64,000 nt of DNA from Changchengzhania lutea. GTDB taxonomy: Bacteria; Bacteroidota; Bacteroidia; Flavobacteriales; Flavobacteriaceae. Of this stretch, positions 19,301 to 27,886 are shown piece by piece. A program made the position numbers and the translations under genes. Every line of letters starts with the position of its first letter. Within the stretch, counting starts at the first letter, position 1. The stretch is taken from contig NZ_CP039456.1 of the NCBI RefSeq assembly GCF_006974145.1, positions 2,852,499 through 2,916,498 on the forward strand, given 5' to 3'. The notes beneath the pieces are model-generated. The model was not told the DNA's origin. It worked only from the letters and a program-made list of their open reading frames with translations, and did not search any database.

Positions 19301-19676
19301 TGATCAAATAAAATATTATTCTGGTACAGCGGTTTATTCATCAACATTCACTTACGATGAAAAAGACCAGTATTCAAAAGTTATTTTAGATCTTGGAAAA
19401 GTAGGCGTCATGGCATCGGTTAAGATCAATGGTAAGGAGCTTGGCACTACATGGATGGCACCCTTCCAATTAAATGCTTCGGAAGCGATAAAAACGGGAG
19501 AAAATACGATCGATATTGAAGTTGTAAATGTCTGGAGAAACCGTATTACTGGCGACAGCTTATTGCCAGAAAATGAGCGCAGCACTTGGTTGTTGGTTGA
19601 TATCGTAACACCAAAGGAAGAGTTGATCCCTTCTGGGCTGATGGGGCCGGTAACCTTAAAGGTTATTCAATATTAA
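16392..19676 (+). CDS. GH106-like glycoside hydrolase (putative alpha-L-rhamnosidase), lipoprotein
   Basis: I chose the ATG at 16392 because it gives a clean lipoprotein signal (MSKIYSYF then LLVFSC); the longer frame from 16335 would put 19 polar residues in front and overlap the sulfatase. The protein has about 1094 residues. The start of the mature part, DNTLWCYWYWIGDDISKEGITKDLEAMKEAGIGGALI (in pieces), matches the GH106-type pattern in which a Trp-rich strand precedes KEGITxDLEAMKxxGIGG. The C-terminal 150 residues form a GH2-like galactose-binding module (YSGTAVYSSTF, LDLGKVGVMASVKING). GH106 enzymes remove alpha-L-rhamnose, which fits the GH78 genes and the rhamnose mutarotase nearby. 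Exact family membership would need a profile search. Confidence 0.8.
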   Translation: MSKIYSYFIIGLLVFSCNSKGVENTKYDSANSADLIANFIRPTDDNTLWCYWYWIGDDISKEGITKDLEAMKEAGIGGALIGNINPAEKDGKVPMLSEEWWEHMVHAVEEGKRIGVDIGAFNCPGWSQSGGPWVKPDMAMRYLTYSEIKAEGGTKIELELVKPTDEFQDVYVLAFPSIASENSILSKNNSNIRITPSLAQKERLIDGDTTKSVGFSKKVKNYEVVFTSKDTIKTRSLKIIPGKNPVEILAKVYSWQLDDWKEIKSFKINRSRLNPNVGPDRYAPIMIALPESRSNQFKLEFELPDNLFKSFTEIDPVIDTWDIAEIIFSEAAGFELYADKNLSKMHPTPISNWDSYLWDAQESLTSKDLKVNTDQVIDISEFMDESGHLDWETPAGNWTIQRFGMTPTGTENAPAAPQGKGYEIDKANEELVKFHYEQFIGEFLKRIPEESTSAFKYVIADSYEMGSQNWTDGFEATFEKKYGYNPKKYLPVFTGRIVGSVEESERFLWDLRRAVADAVAYEYVGGLRKASNEDNLKLWLENYGHWGFPSEFLMYGGQSDIVSGEFWNEGSLGDIECKSASSAAHIYGKNRISAESFTASGRTYVRHPAMLKKRGDWAFTEGINHIVLHLYIHQPDDNRVPGVNAWFSTEFNRHNIWFKKSKAYFDYLRRCQHLLQQGTYAADVCYFIGENTPIMTGARQPELPDGYSYDYINAEVILNRLSIKDGKFVLPDGMGYSLMVLPPFETMRPELLSKIEELVLQGGKIYGQAPKKSPSLQNFPENDKKVKELADKMWGQDDSQLKGYGSGKIIDGLTLGQALDTLKIRKDVILKPEDPVLWTHRSLLDKDIYFLTNQSETEIKINPSFRVKNKTPELWDAVTGEIRSLTEYTKEEGRITVPLTMEAHQSWFVVFSDSEVNDEVKESGIASNFPEPKTVLNLDGPWEVDFKDKEIGPNEAVSFPKLTDWIDNENDQIKYYSGTAVYSSTFTYDEKDQYSKVILDLGKVGVMASVKINGKELGTTWMAPFQLNASEAIKTGENTIDIEVVNVWRNRITGDSLLPENERSTWLLVDIVTPKEELIPSGLMGPVTLKVIQY

Positions 19677-19772
19677 AAAGGGCATGTGGTAAGGAGCAAG
19701 TTGCTTTCTTCTATCCCTAAATAAGTACATGACAAAAATTGGGACATACATTTTAAGTTACTAATTATCTTA

Positions 19773-19803
19773 GACCTGCCAGGTTTTGAAAACCTAACAG
19801 GTC
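19773..19803. repeat. 31-nt imperfect intergenic palindrome (REP-like)
   Basis: Arms GACCTGCCAGGTTTT and AAAACCTAACAGGTC around one G; same length and layout as the palindrome at 6215-6245. It is the only structure I see in the 307-bp gap 19677-19983 and may also terminate transcription after the GH106-like gene. Confidence 0.6.
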
Positions 19804-19983
19804 TCATATTCAGTAACATTAGTATTATTTAATGAAAGCTAAACTGATTTTTGTCTTGTACTGAAAAACCTAACTTGATATTAATGGGTAATGGGTAAAT
19901 GGACAAACGCATTGGTCTGGAGAATATGTCCATTAAAAAGGATATTAAAATTTATAAATCACTAAACAATATAACTTATCATT

Positions 19984-21372
19984 ATGAAATCAACTTCATT
20001 TTTTATTAGAGTACTATGCGTTTTTTTAGCACCCTTTTTTTTTAGCTGCTCTCAGAAACCCAAGGATAATACACCATGGGTTGACTTATTCGATGGAAAA
20101 ACCTTAGATGGCTGGACACAAAAGGGGGGCAATGCCAATTATAGGGTTCGTGATGATGCAATAGTAGGTAGCACAGTTTACGATACTCCCAATTCGTTTT
20201 TATCAACAAATAAACTCTACGGCGATTTTATTCTGGAACTAGACTATAAAGTAGACTCTACAATGAATTCGGGTATTCAAATACGAAGCAATAGTTTTCC
20301 TTATTATAGAGAAGGACGTGTACATGGGTATCAAGTTGAGATCGATCCCTCTCCACGTGCATGGAGCGGTGGTATTTATGATGAAGCTAGGCGGGGATGG
20401 CTTAATCCGTTAACCGATAACCCAGGGGCACAAAAAGCTTTTAAGCAAAACGATTGGAATAATTATCGGATCGAAGCCATAGGCGATACCTTAAAAACTT
20501 GGATAAACGGTGTTCCTGCATCGCATTTAATTGACGATAAAACGGCAATTGGTTTTATATCCCTACAAGTACATGGTATAGGTGAGACCCAAAAAGAGGG
20601 CACTGAAATTATCTGGAAAAACATAAAGATACTTACCGAAAACGTTTCCAAGTACTCCACAGAATCACCTCTTAAACCGATTGTCACCAAAAACAGCCTA
20701 ACCATAGATGAAGCTAATAAGGGCTGGAAATTATTGTGGGATGGCGAAACCACCAATGGCTGGCGGGGAGCTAAATTAAGTTCCTTTCCTGGAGAAGGAT
20801 GGAAAATTGAAGACGGAGAATTATCGGTACTGTCCTCTGGCGGAGCAGAATCTGCTGCAGGTGGTGATATTGTAACAACCGAAACCTATGCTGATTTTGA
20901 ATTAATGCTAGACTTTAAATTAACACCTGGTGCCAATAGTGGTATTAAATATTATGTTGATACAGAGATCAATAAAGGACCAGGCTCTTCTATAGGTTTA
21001 GAGTATCAAATTTTAGATGATGAATTGCATGAAGATGCTAAATTAGGTTCGCACAAAGGCAGTAGGACCGTAAGTTCTTTATATGATTTAATTGAAGCTG
21101 ATATCAATAAACCTATTAATCCTGTGGGAGAATGGAATACCGCTTATATAATGTCTAAGGACAATCATGTAGCACATTGGTTAAATGGGGTTAAGGTGTT
21201 GGAATATGAAAGAGGTAGCAAAGACTTTTTAAAATTAGTTTCAGAAAGCAAATACGCTAAATGGCCAAATTTTGGTACTTTAGAAAAAGGTCAAATTTTA
21301 CTGCAAGACCATGGAGATAAAGTATCATTTAAAAACATAAAAATCCATCCTTTAAATAAAACTAAAGAATAA
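19984..21372 (+). CDS. Tandem DUF1080 (3-keto-disaccharide hydrolase-like) lipoprotein
   Basis: The protein has 462 residues and a lipoprotein signal (FFFSC, Cys22). It contains two DUF1080 concanavalin-like domains, about 30-215 ([27 protein letters not shown]) and about 240-458 ([27 protein letters not shown]). Members of this family have been described as hydrolysing 3-keto-glycosides. Two Gfo/Idh/MocA oxidoreductases follow 5 bp and 1.37 kb downstream, the partner type expected to make or reduce such keto-sugars. The three genes form a tight operon. A binding-only role cannot be excluded. Confidence 0.85.
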   Translation: MKSTSFFIRVLCVFLAPFFFSCSQKPKDNTPWVDLFDGKTLDGWTQKGGNANYRVRDDAIVGSTVYDTPNSFLSTNKLYGDFILELDYKVDSTMNSGIQIRSNSFPYYREGRVHGYQVEIDPSPRAWSGGIYDEARRGWLNPLTDNPGAQKAFKQNDWNNYRIEAIGDTLKTWINGVPASHLIDDKTAIGFISLQVHGIGETQKEGTEIIWKNIKILTENVSKYSTESPLKPIVTKNSLTIDEANKGWKLLWDGETTNGWRGAKLSSFPGEGWKIEDGELSVLSSGGAESAAGGDIVTTETYADFELMLDFKLTPGANSGIKYYVDTEINKGPGSSIGLEYQILDDELHEDAKLGSHKGSRTVSSLYDLIEADINKPINPVGEWNTAYIMSKDNHVAHWLNGVKVLEYERGSKDFLKLVSESKYAKWPNFGTLEKGQILLQDHGDKVSFKNIKIHPLNKTKE

Positions 21373-21377
21373 ATACC

Positions 21378-22721
21378 ATGACTAACAGAAGGGATTTTAT
21401 AAAAAAGGCGGCCATTGCTACTGTGGGGGTTACAATAGGCTCAAGCGTTAATGCGATGTCCGCAAAGAGTTATTCTAAAATTATTGGGGCTAATGATAGA
21501 ATACATGTTGCTATACAGGGTTTGGGAAGAAGATATGGCGCCTATATACCCGCAATTGCAGCAAAAGAAAATAATATAGAATTACGTTATTTATGCGATG
21601 TCATGAAGAGCCAGCGCATTAAAGCCGTGGACGCTGTTCATGATAAAATTAAAAACAAACCCATACAGGAAAACGATATTCAAAAGATAATAGATGATAA
21701 GGATATTGATGCAATTTTTATGGCTACACCAGACCATTGGCACGCCCCGGGAGCTTGTATGGCCATGCAGGCCGGCAAACATGTTTATTTAGAAAAACCA
21801 TGTAGCCATAACCCCAAAGAAGGCGAATTGCTGGTTGCGTATCAAAAAAAATACAACAAGGTGGTGCAAATGGGAAACCAGCAGCGTTCCTCATTACAAT
21901 CCCAAGAGATCATAAAAGATATCCATAACGGTATTATTGGTGATGTTTATAAGGCCATGGCATTTTATACCAATGCCCGGGGCCGTGTTCCCAATCAAGA
22001 AAAAGCAAATCCACCAGAAGGCTTAGACTGGGAACTTTTTCAGGGGCCTGCTCCAAGAAGGGATTACACAGTAAACACTTGGGATTACAATTGGCATTGG
22101 TATGGCTGGGATTATGGAACAGCAGAAATGGGCAATAATGCAACACACGAAATAGATATAGCGCGTTGGGCTCTGAATGTAAAATATCCTATACATGTAG
22201 CCGTAAATTCTGGAAAATACCATTATAAAGATGATGGTTGGGATATGTACGATACAATGGAAGCATCCTTCCGATTTGATGGTGATAAGGAAATTCAATG
22301 GGATGGAAGAAGTAGGGATGGATACGATAAATACGGTGCAGGTAGGGGCACTATCGTTTCAGGTTCCAATGGTTCTGTATTTATTGATAGGAGCGGTTAT
22401 AGACTATACGATTTAAAAGGCAAAATAATTAAGGAAAACATATCTGGAAAAACTGAGGCAGGAAATGCGGTTGGTGGGGGCGGTGATCTTTCAACATTGC
22501 ATACCACAAACTTTTTCGACGCCATAAGGGGAAAAGCAGAGTTAAACTCTCCTATCGATGAAGGTGCCATTAGCCAATTGTTAACGCATTATGCAAATAT
22601 TGCATCTCGCATTGGCGACACCTTTGAAGTTGACGAAGACACCGGACGTATTTTTAATAGGGAAGCCATGAAATTATGGTCTAGAACCTACGAACCAGGT
22701 TGGGAAATTAAGCCTGTCTAA
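21378..22721 (+). CDS. Tat-exported Gfo/Idh/MocA family oxidoreductase
   Basis: The protein has 447 residues. The N-terminus NRRDFIKKAAIATVGVTIG carries a twin-arginine signal. A Rossmann domain follows (IHVAIQGLGRRYG near 41-53, DVMKS, DAIFMATPDHWHA), then the EKP motif LEKPCSHN at about 137, and the C-terminal substrate domain (ATHEIDIARWALN). The enzyme probably uses a tightly bound NAD(P) and acts in the periplasm on a sugar or glycoside, as known for Tat-dependent members of this family. Location directly after the DUF1080 gene suggests oxidation of a sugar to the 3-keto form before cleavage. The substrate is not deducible. Confidence 0.9.
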   Translation: MTNRRDFIKKAAIATVGVTIGSSVNAMSAKSYSKIIGANDRIHVAIQGLGRRYGAYIPAIAAKENNIELRYLCDVMKSQRIKAVDAVHDKIKNKPIQENDIQKIIDDKDIDAIFMATPDHWHAPGACMAMQAGKHVYLEKPCSHNPKEGELLVAYQKKYNKVVQMGNQQRSSLQSQEIIKDIHNGIIGDVYKAMAFYTNARGRVPNQEKANPPEGLDWELFQGPAPRRDYTVNTWDYNWHWYGWDYGTAEMGNNATHEIDIARWALNVKYPIHVAVNSGKYHYKDDGWDMYDTMEASFRFDGDKEIQWDGRSRDGYDKYGAGRGTIVSGSNGSVFIDRSGYRLYDLKGKIIKENISGKTEAGNAVGGGGDLSTLHTTNFFDAIRGKAELNSPIDEGAISQLLTHYANIASRIGDTFEVDEDTGRIFNREAMKLWSRTYEPGWEIKPV

Positions 22722-22741
22722 TTAACAACTTTAAAAGTAAT

Positions 22742-23923
22742 ATGAAAAGAAGGGAATTTATAATTAAAAGCACCTTAGCATCGGCAGCTGTTTCGGCAAC
22801 TTCATTTGCCATTGGAAGTAACTTGAACTTTGAAAATGCAATTGAAACTATAAATATTGGTATTATCGGAACCGGAGCTAGGGGTGCTGGCCTTATTCCG
22901 AGTATTAATCATATTAAAAACTTTAATGTCGTTGCCTGTTGTGATATACTTCCCTTTCGTTTAGAAAATGGCCTGGCCAGGGTTAATGGCAAAGCAAAAG
23001 GCTATAAGGATTATCGTGAATTATTGGACAATAAGGATATTGATGCTGTATTGATAGCAACACCCTTTAGTACACATTCTCAAATAGCTATAGATGCATT
23101 AGATGCCAGTAAACATGTGTACTGTGAAAAAACTATGGCAAAAGGATATGATGGTATTCAAAACCTAGTGCAAAAAGTAGAACAATCCAAAGCCATTTTT
23201 CAAACAGGACATCAATACCATAGTTCAAGATTGTACACACATGTAGTCGATCTTATTAAAAATGGAAAAATAGGAAAGATAATTGCCTTTGATTGCCAAT
23301 GGAACCGTAACGGAGATTGGCGACGGCCAGTACCTGATCCAGATCTGGAAAGAATAATTAATTGGCGTATGTACCGTGAATATTCCGGGGGTTTATTAGC
23401 TGAACTTTGTTCACATCAAATTGATTTTGCCAACTGGGTTTTAAACGAAACACCAAATCAGGTCATGGGAACTGGTGGCATTGATTATTGGAAGGATGGA
23501 CGCGAAACCTACGATAACATTCATCTTATCTACAACTATCCAAGTGGTGTTAAAGCTACTTTTACATGTTTAACGGGTAATTCTAGAGATGATTATAAAA
23601 TAAAGGTAATGGGAGACAAGGGCACCATTATATTGGATTATCACAAAGCGTGGTTTTTCCCGGAAGGACAAACTAAAAAAGAGTTGGGCGATTTGGATGG
23701 TGTCTCTGGTGCTACAATAAAATGGGACAAGGGTCTGGGTATTCCTATAGATGTTGATCATAAAGAACCTAGCGAACAGGCTTTATTGGATTTCAGGGAC
23801 TCCATTGTTTTAAACAAAGAACCTGTATCTAATATTGCTACTGGCTCCAATACTGCAGTATGTATACAAATGGGATTGGATGCCATGTATAATAACAAAA
23901 TTGTTACAAGACCTGTATTTTAG
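22742..23923 (+). CDS. Second Tat-exported Gfo/Idh/MocA family oxidoreductase
   Basis: The protein has 393 residues, with a KRREF twin-arginine type start followed by a small-residue hydrophobic stretch. Rossmann signature INIGIIGTGARGAG at about 36-49, AVLIATPFSTHS at about 103, then CEKTMAKG, where the usual EKP is EKT. The C-terminal domain has AELCSHQIDFANWVLNE. It is distinct from its upstream neighbour (20 bp away), not a recent duplicate. It may act on a different position or in the opposite direction of a keto-sugar cycle, but that is inference from the pairing with the DUF1080 protein. Confidence 0.88.
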   Translation: MKRREFIIKSTLASAAVSATSFAIGSNLNFENAIETINIGIIGTGARGAGLIPSINHIKNFNVVACCDILPFRLENGLARVNGKAKGYKDYRELLDNKDIDAVLIATPFSTHSQIAIDALDASKHVYCEKTMAKGYDGIQNLVQKVEQSKAIFQTGHQYHSSRLYTHVVDLIKNGKIGKIIAFDCQWNRNGDWRRPVPDPDLERIINWRMYREYSGGLLAELCSHQIDFANWVLNETPNQVMGTGGIDYWKDGRETYDNIHLIYNYPSGVKATFTCLTGNSRDDYKIKVMGDKGTIILDYHKAWFFPEGQTKKELGDLDGVSGATIKWDKGLGIPIDVDHKEPSEQALLDFRDSIVLNKEPVSNIATGSNTAVCIQMGLDAMYNNKIVTRPVF

Positions 23924-24007
23924 TAGCTGGCAGCTATTTCTTAAAATCAAGAGAAACGGTATAATGGAAGTTGGGAAAAGAAGGTCAATGGGTACAAAAA
24001 GTAAAAG

Positions 24008-24023
24008 CGGTATTGTGCAGGAT
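24008..24023 (+). promoter_or_regulatory. PUL element copy 3, upstream of GH78-type gene 24107
   Basis: Reads CGGTATTGTGCAGGAT, 83 bp before the ATG at 24107; two differences from the CAG-N4-GTACAGGAT consensus. It lies in a 183-bp gap with no gene. Confidence 0.5.
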
Positions 24024-24106
24024 AGTAGTACTTACCTTAATCCCTATTTTTAAGCAAAATACTCGAAATCGAAACGGACTTTCATCTCACTAACTTATAA
24101 TTAAGA

Positions 24107-25861
24107 ATGAAAAAATTTCTATACATATTATTACTTTTAATATTTGTACAAATGGTTAATGCACAATTACCCCCTGTTTTTGATGATGCTGCAAACGAGA
24201 AGGCGACAGCCTCAGAGATGTCTAAAACCTATTTGATTCCATCAGCAATAGTATGGCAATCGGATTCGACGGGTACAAATCTTCAAAATACCGGGCAACT
24301 TTTAAAAATGGGTAATGGTCAAGTGGCAGTTAACGACACTAATCTAACGCGCTTTATCAGCGATTCCATTAACAAACCTGGGATATTACTCGATTATGGA
24401 AAAGAAATTCATGGTGGTTTAAAAATCTCAATGGGCATCAGACCCTCTAAAACACCTTTGAAGTTGCGAGTTAGATTTGGAGAGTCGGTAGGAGAGGCTA
24501 TGTCTGATATTGGTGGTGACAGAAATGCGACCAACGAACATTCCCTCCGTGATTTCATTGTTGAAGTACCATGGTTGGGTAGCGTTGAAATTGGGGAAAC
24601 AGGCTTTCGTTTTGTGCGCTTGGATGTGGTAGAGGTCAACGAAAATGCACCTATAAAATCTGTGGAGGCAGCTTTTGTGTATCGCGATATTCCTTATTTG
24701 GGAAGTTTTAATAGTAGCGATCAGCGATTAAACGAAATATGGGCAGTAGGTGCATATACCGTTCATTTGAATATGCAAAATTATCTCTGGGATGGTATAA
24801 AACGTGACCGATTGGTTTGGGTAGGCGATATGCATCCAGAAGTGATGACCATAAATACGGTATTCGGAAAAAACAATATTGTTCCAAAGAGTTTGGATTT
24901 AGCTCGAGACCAGCACCCCTTGCCGCAATGGATGAATACCATAAGTTCGTATTCTATGTGGTGGATACTCATTCATAAAAATTGGTATGACTATCATGGT
25001 GATATGGATTACCTAAATGAACAAGAGATGTATATGATTGCGCTTTTAGACCAGCTAGCCACATTTATAGATAAGGATAACAAAGAAATTTTAAATGGTG
25101 GACGTTTTTTAGATTGGCCTACCAGTACGGATCCAAAAGCAGTGCATGCAGGCCTGCAGTCGATGATGGTCATGACCTTTGAAGCTGGTAGTGAGATTAT
25201 GAAGCTTTATGGAAAAGAAGCATTAAGCGAAAAATATCTAAAGGTATCTAAACAATTAAAGAAACATATCCCAAAAGGTAATACCTCAAAGCAGGCAGCT
25301 GCATTGATGGGATTGTCAGATTTGGAAAAGCCTTCAAAAATCAATGAGTCGATTCTAAGTAAAAATGGAGTAAAAGGAATGTCAACGTTCTACGGATACT
25401 ATATTCTTGAGGCTATGGCCAAAGCAAATGACTATGATAATGCATTGGATGTTATTAGAACTTACTGGGGTGGCATGCTCGATTTAGGAGCTACAACATT
25501 TTGGGAAGATTTTGACATTAGCGATATTGAAAATAGCGGTAGAATTGATGAACTCACCCCAAAAGGAATTTATGACATTCATGGCGATTTTGGAGAATTC
25601 TGTTATGTAGGTTTTAGACATAGTCTAGCACATGGCTGGGCAAGCGGGCCAACACCTTGGCTCACACAATATGTTTTGGGAATTAACGTGACCGATGGCG
25701 GGAATACGATAAAATTAAAACCACATCTTGGCGATTTAAAATTTGCAGAAGGGACTTTCCCTACCAAATTTGGAATATTGAAAGTGCGTCATGAAAAATC
25801 TTCAGACGGAACCATTAAAACTGAAATTGATGCACCACAAGGTCTAAATATTATTCAATAA
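24107..25861 (+). CDS. GH78-type six-hairpin glycosidase (putative alpha-L-rhamnosidase), secreted
   Basis: The protein has 584 residues and a Sec signal peptide ending VNAQ (about residue 19). It matches the (alpha/alpha)6-barrel of bacterial alpha-L-rhamnosidases. The segment GIKRDRLVWVGDMHPE at about 229-244 parallels the DCPQRDERLGWTGD active-site motif of classical GH78. LAHGWASGPTPWLTQYVLGI (about 508-527) is the usual end of the barrel. It is shorter than classical GH78 enzymes (about 900) because only one N-terminal beta domain is present. It is the first gene of a unit that continues with a sulfatase 7 bp downstream and the L-rhamnose mutarotase, which supports rhamnose as the released sugar. 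Confidence 0.82.
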   Translation: MKKFLYILLLLIFVQMVNAQLPPVFDDAANEKATASEMSKTYLIPSAIVWQSDSTGTNLQNTGQLLKMGNGQVAVNDTNLTRFISDSINKPGILLDYGKEIHGGLKISMGIRPSKTPLKLRVRFGESVGEAMSDIGGDRNATNEHSLRDFIVEVPWLGSVEIGETGFRFVRLDVVEVNENAPIKSVEAAFVYRDIPYLGSFNSSDQRLNEIWAVGAYTVHLNMQNYLWDGIKRDRLVWVGDMHPEVMTINTVFGKNNIVPKSLDLARDQHPLPQWMNTISSYSMWWILIHKNWYDYHGDMDYLNEQEMYMIALLDQLATFIDKDNKEILNGGRFLDWPTSTDPKAVHAGLQSMMVMTFEAGSEIMKLYGKEALSEKYLKVSKQLKKHIPKGNTSKQAAALMGLSDLEKPSKINESILSKNGVKGMSTFYGYYILEAMAKANDYDNALDVIRTYWGGMLDLGATTFWEDFDISDIENSGRIDELTPKGIYDIHGDFGEFCYVGFRHSLAHGWASGPTPWLTQYVLGINVTDGGNTIKLKPHLGDLKFAEGTFPTKFGILKVRHEKSSDGTIKTEIDAPQGLNIIQ

Positions 25862-25868
25862 TAAAACA

Positions 25869-27476
25869 ATGACAAATAATCTTAATTCAAATATGAAATA
25901 CAATGTCGATATTGATTTAGATAAAAACAACCTTAAGTATTTCATAAGGTTGATTATTATTTGCTTTTTGATTCCATCATTAAATGCTCAGGAATCAAAA
26001 CCAATGAACGTCGTTTTCATTCTTGCTGATGATTTAGGATGGAGCGATACAACACTTTACGGCACAACCGATTTCTATGAAACCCCCAATCTTGAACGCC
26101 TTGCAGCACGAGGAATAATATTTAATAGAGCTTACGCAGCTAGTCCATTATGCTCTCCTACTCGGGCAAGTATATTAACGGGTCAGACACCAGCAAGACA
26201 TGGGGTTACTGCACCGCAGGCTCATTTACCAGAAGTTCGACTTGTAGCATCAATTGATAAATCTTCAGGTCCTAATAGTAAAATGATAATACCAAATTCG
26301 GCTTCCCGATTAGACACAGCCTTGCCTACTTTAGGTAAATTGGTTAAAAGTAAAGGATATTCCACCGCACATTTTGGGAAATGGCATTTAGGCCCAGCAC
26401 CTTACACACCACTAGAACATGGTTTTGATGTGGACATTCCACACTGGGCAGGGCCAGGACCTGCAGGAAGTTTTGTTGCACCATGGAAATATCCAAGCTT
26501 CAAGGCAAACTACGAAAAAGAACATATCGAAGACCGCATGGCGGAAGAAGCTGTTAGTTGGATGCGAGTACAAGATAAAAGTGTGCCTTTTTTCATGAAT
26601 TACTGGCAGTTTTCAGTGCATGCACCTTTTGATGCTAAGGAAAGTTTGATTTCTTATTATCGTACCAAAGTAAATTTAAATGATTTACAGCATTCCCCAA
26701 CCTATGCGGCCATGGTACACTCACTAGACGATGCTGTTGGTAAAATCCTTAATGAGATAGATAGATTAGGAATTGCAGAAAATACAGCCATCATTTTCTT
26801 TAGTGATAACGGCGGTAATATGTATAATGGCATTTCGGAAAAACTTCCGAATGGAGAACAATTCTTAACAGCACCAACTAGTAACATACCACTTCGTGGA
26901 GGAAAAGCAACTATGTACGAAGGCGGTATAAGAGTACCTTGTATTGTAGTTTGGCCGGGTATTACAAACCCAGGAACAAGGTCTGATGCTTTAATTCAAT
27001 CCACTGATTTTTATCCTACTATTCTTAAACATTTAAATATTGAGAAGCCTAAAAATCATGTTATTGATGGAGTGGATATTACCTCCGCGTTACAAGGTAA
27101 GGAATTAGACCGAGCGCCTATAATTACTTATTTCCCACATCAGCCGCCAGTGCCACAATGGTTGCCAGCTTCAGTATCCGTTCATGATGGCGACTGGAAA
27201 TTGATTCGACTATTTGGTATGGCAAAAGACAATAATCATGAATACCGACTTTATAATTTGAAGTGGGATATCGGAGAAACAAATAATTTAGCAGGTGCTT
27301 ATCCAGATAAAGTAAAAGAAATGGATGCTTATATTTCAAGCCATTTGGCAGATGCAAATACCGTAGTTCCATTACCAAATCCAAATTTCGATGCCAACCA
27401 GTCTTCAAATGACATTTATGGAGTACAGCCTGGAGGCTTAAGATATAATCCTAAAATAACAATTGATAGTGATTAG
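25869..27476 (+). CDS. S1 family sulfatase, secreted
   Basis: Sulfatase of 535 residues. The hydrophobic signal segment lies at about residues 24-40 (ending SLNAQ), so the first 20 residues are an unusually long polar n-region; ATG at 25893 (residue 9) is an alternative start. Motifs: FILADDLGWSD (about 50-60), C95-S-P-T-R99, FGKWHLGP (about 170), FFSDNGGN (about 310). It resembles the arylsulfatase A-like group. It sits between the GH78-type gene and rhaM, with its 3' end overlapping rhaM by 14 bp, so a substrate of sulfated rhamnose is a sensible hypothesis. Confidence 0.92.
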   Translation: MTNNLNSNMKYNVDIDLDKNNLKYFIRLIIICFLIPSLNAQESKPMNVVFILADDLGWSDTTLYGTTDFYETPNLERLAARGIIFNRAYAASPLCSPTRASILTGQTPARHGVTAPQAHLPEVRLVASIDKSSGPNSKMIIPNSASRLDTALPTLGKLVKSKGYSTAHFGKWHLGPAPYTPLEHGFDVDIPHWAGPGPAGSFVAPWKYPSFKANYEKEHIEDRMAEEAVSWMRVQDKSVPFFMNYWQFSVHAPFDAKESLISYYRTKVNLNDLQHSPTYAAMVHSLDDAVGKILNEIDRLGIAENTAIIFFSDNGGNMYNGISEKLPNGEQFLTAPTSNIPLRGGKATMYEGGIRVPCIVVWPGITNPGTRSDALIQSTDFYPTILKHLNIEKPKNHVIDGVDITSALQGKELDRAPIITYFPHQPPVPQWLPASVSVHDGDWKLIRLFGMAKDNNHEYRLYNLKWDIGETNNLAGAYPDKVKEMDAYISSHLADANTVVPLPNPNFDANQSSNDIYGVQPGGLRYNPKITIDSD

Positions 27477-27783
27477 GAAAGCCTTTAAGATGAAAGTATT
27501 CCCTGAAAAAATCGAGGAGTATGTAAAACGTCATAATCCGATTTGGGAAGATCTGAAGTCCTTGTTGAAGGATCATGGTGTTCATAATTACAGTATATTT
27601 TTAGATAAAGAAACGCACTGTCTTTTTGGTTATGCTGAAATTGATTCTGAAGAAAAGTGGCAACAAATCGCTTATACCGAAATTTGTCAAAAATGGTGGG
27701 TATCTATGTCTAATTTGATGGCAACAAATCCAGATAACAGTCCTCTTTCCTTGGATCTAGATGAGGTTTTCCACATGTCTTAA
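27463..27783 (+). CDS. rhaM: L-rhamnose mutarotase
   Basis: The 106-residue protein is the usual size for the family. It keeps the conserved IRKAF start, the catalytic-region EEYVKRHNPIW (Tyr20 and His24 match Tyr18 and His22 of E. coli RhaM), HNYSIFLD, CQKWW and NPDNSP. It interconverts alpha and beta anomers of L-rhamnose in the cytoplasm and so is direct evidence that the locus handles free L-rhamnose. The ATG at 27463 overlaps the sulfatase stop by 14 bp, suggesting coupled translation. No rhaA, rhaB or rhaD homologue is in the window. Confidence 0.95.
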   Translation: MIVIRKAFKMKVFPEKIEEYVKRHNPIWEDLKSLLKDHGVHNYSIFLDKETHCLFGYAEIDSEEKWQQIAYTEICQKWWVSMSNLMATNPDNSPLSLDLDEVFHMS

Positions 27784-27816
27784 AAATTCCTGCCCAAAGC
27801 CCATAGTGTTCAGAAA

Positions 27817-27832
27817 CAGCATTCAACAGGAT
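27817..27832 (+). promoter_or_regulatory. PUL element copy 4, upstream of DUF5722 gene 27887
   Basis: Reads CAGCATTCAACAGGAT, 54 bp before the ATG at 27887. It differs from copy 6 (CAGCATTGTACAGGAT) at two bases. Confidence 0.5.
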
Positions 27833-27886
27833 GGCTTCCAATATGCTTCATTGTATATTTAAAATCCATTATAAATATCTATAGCT

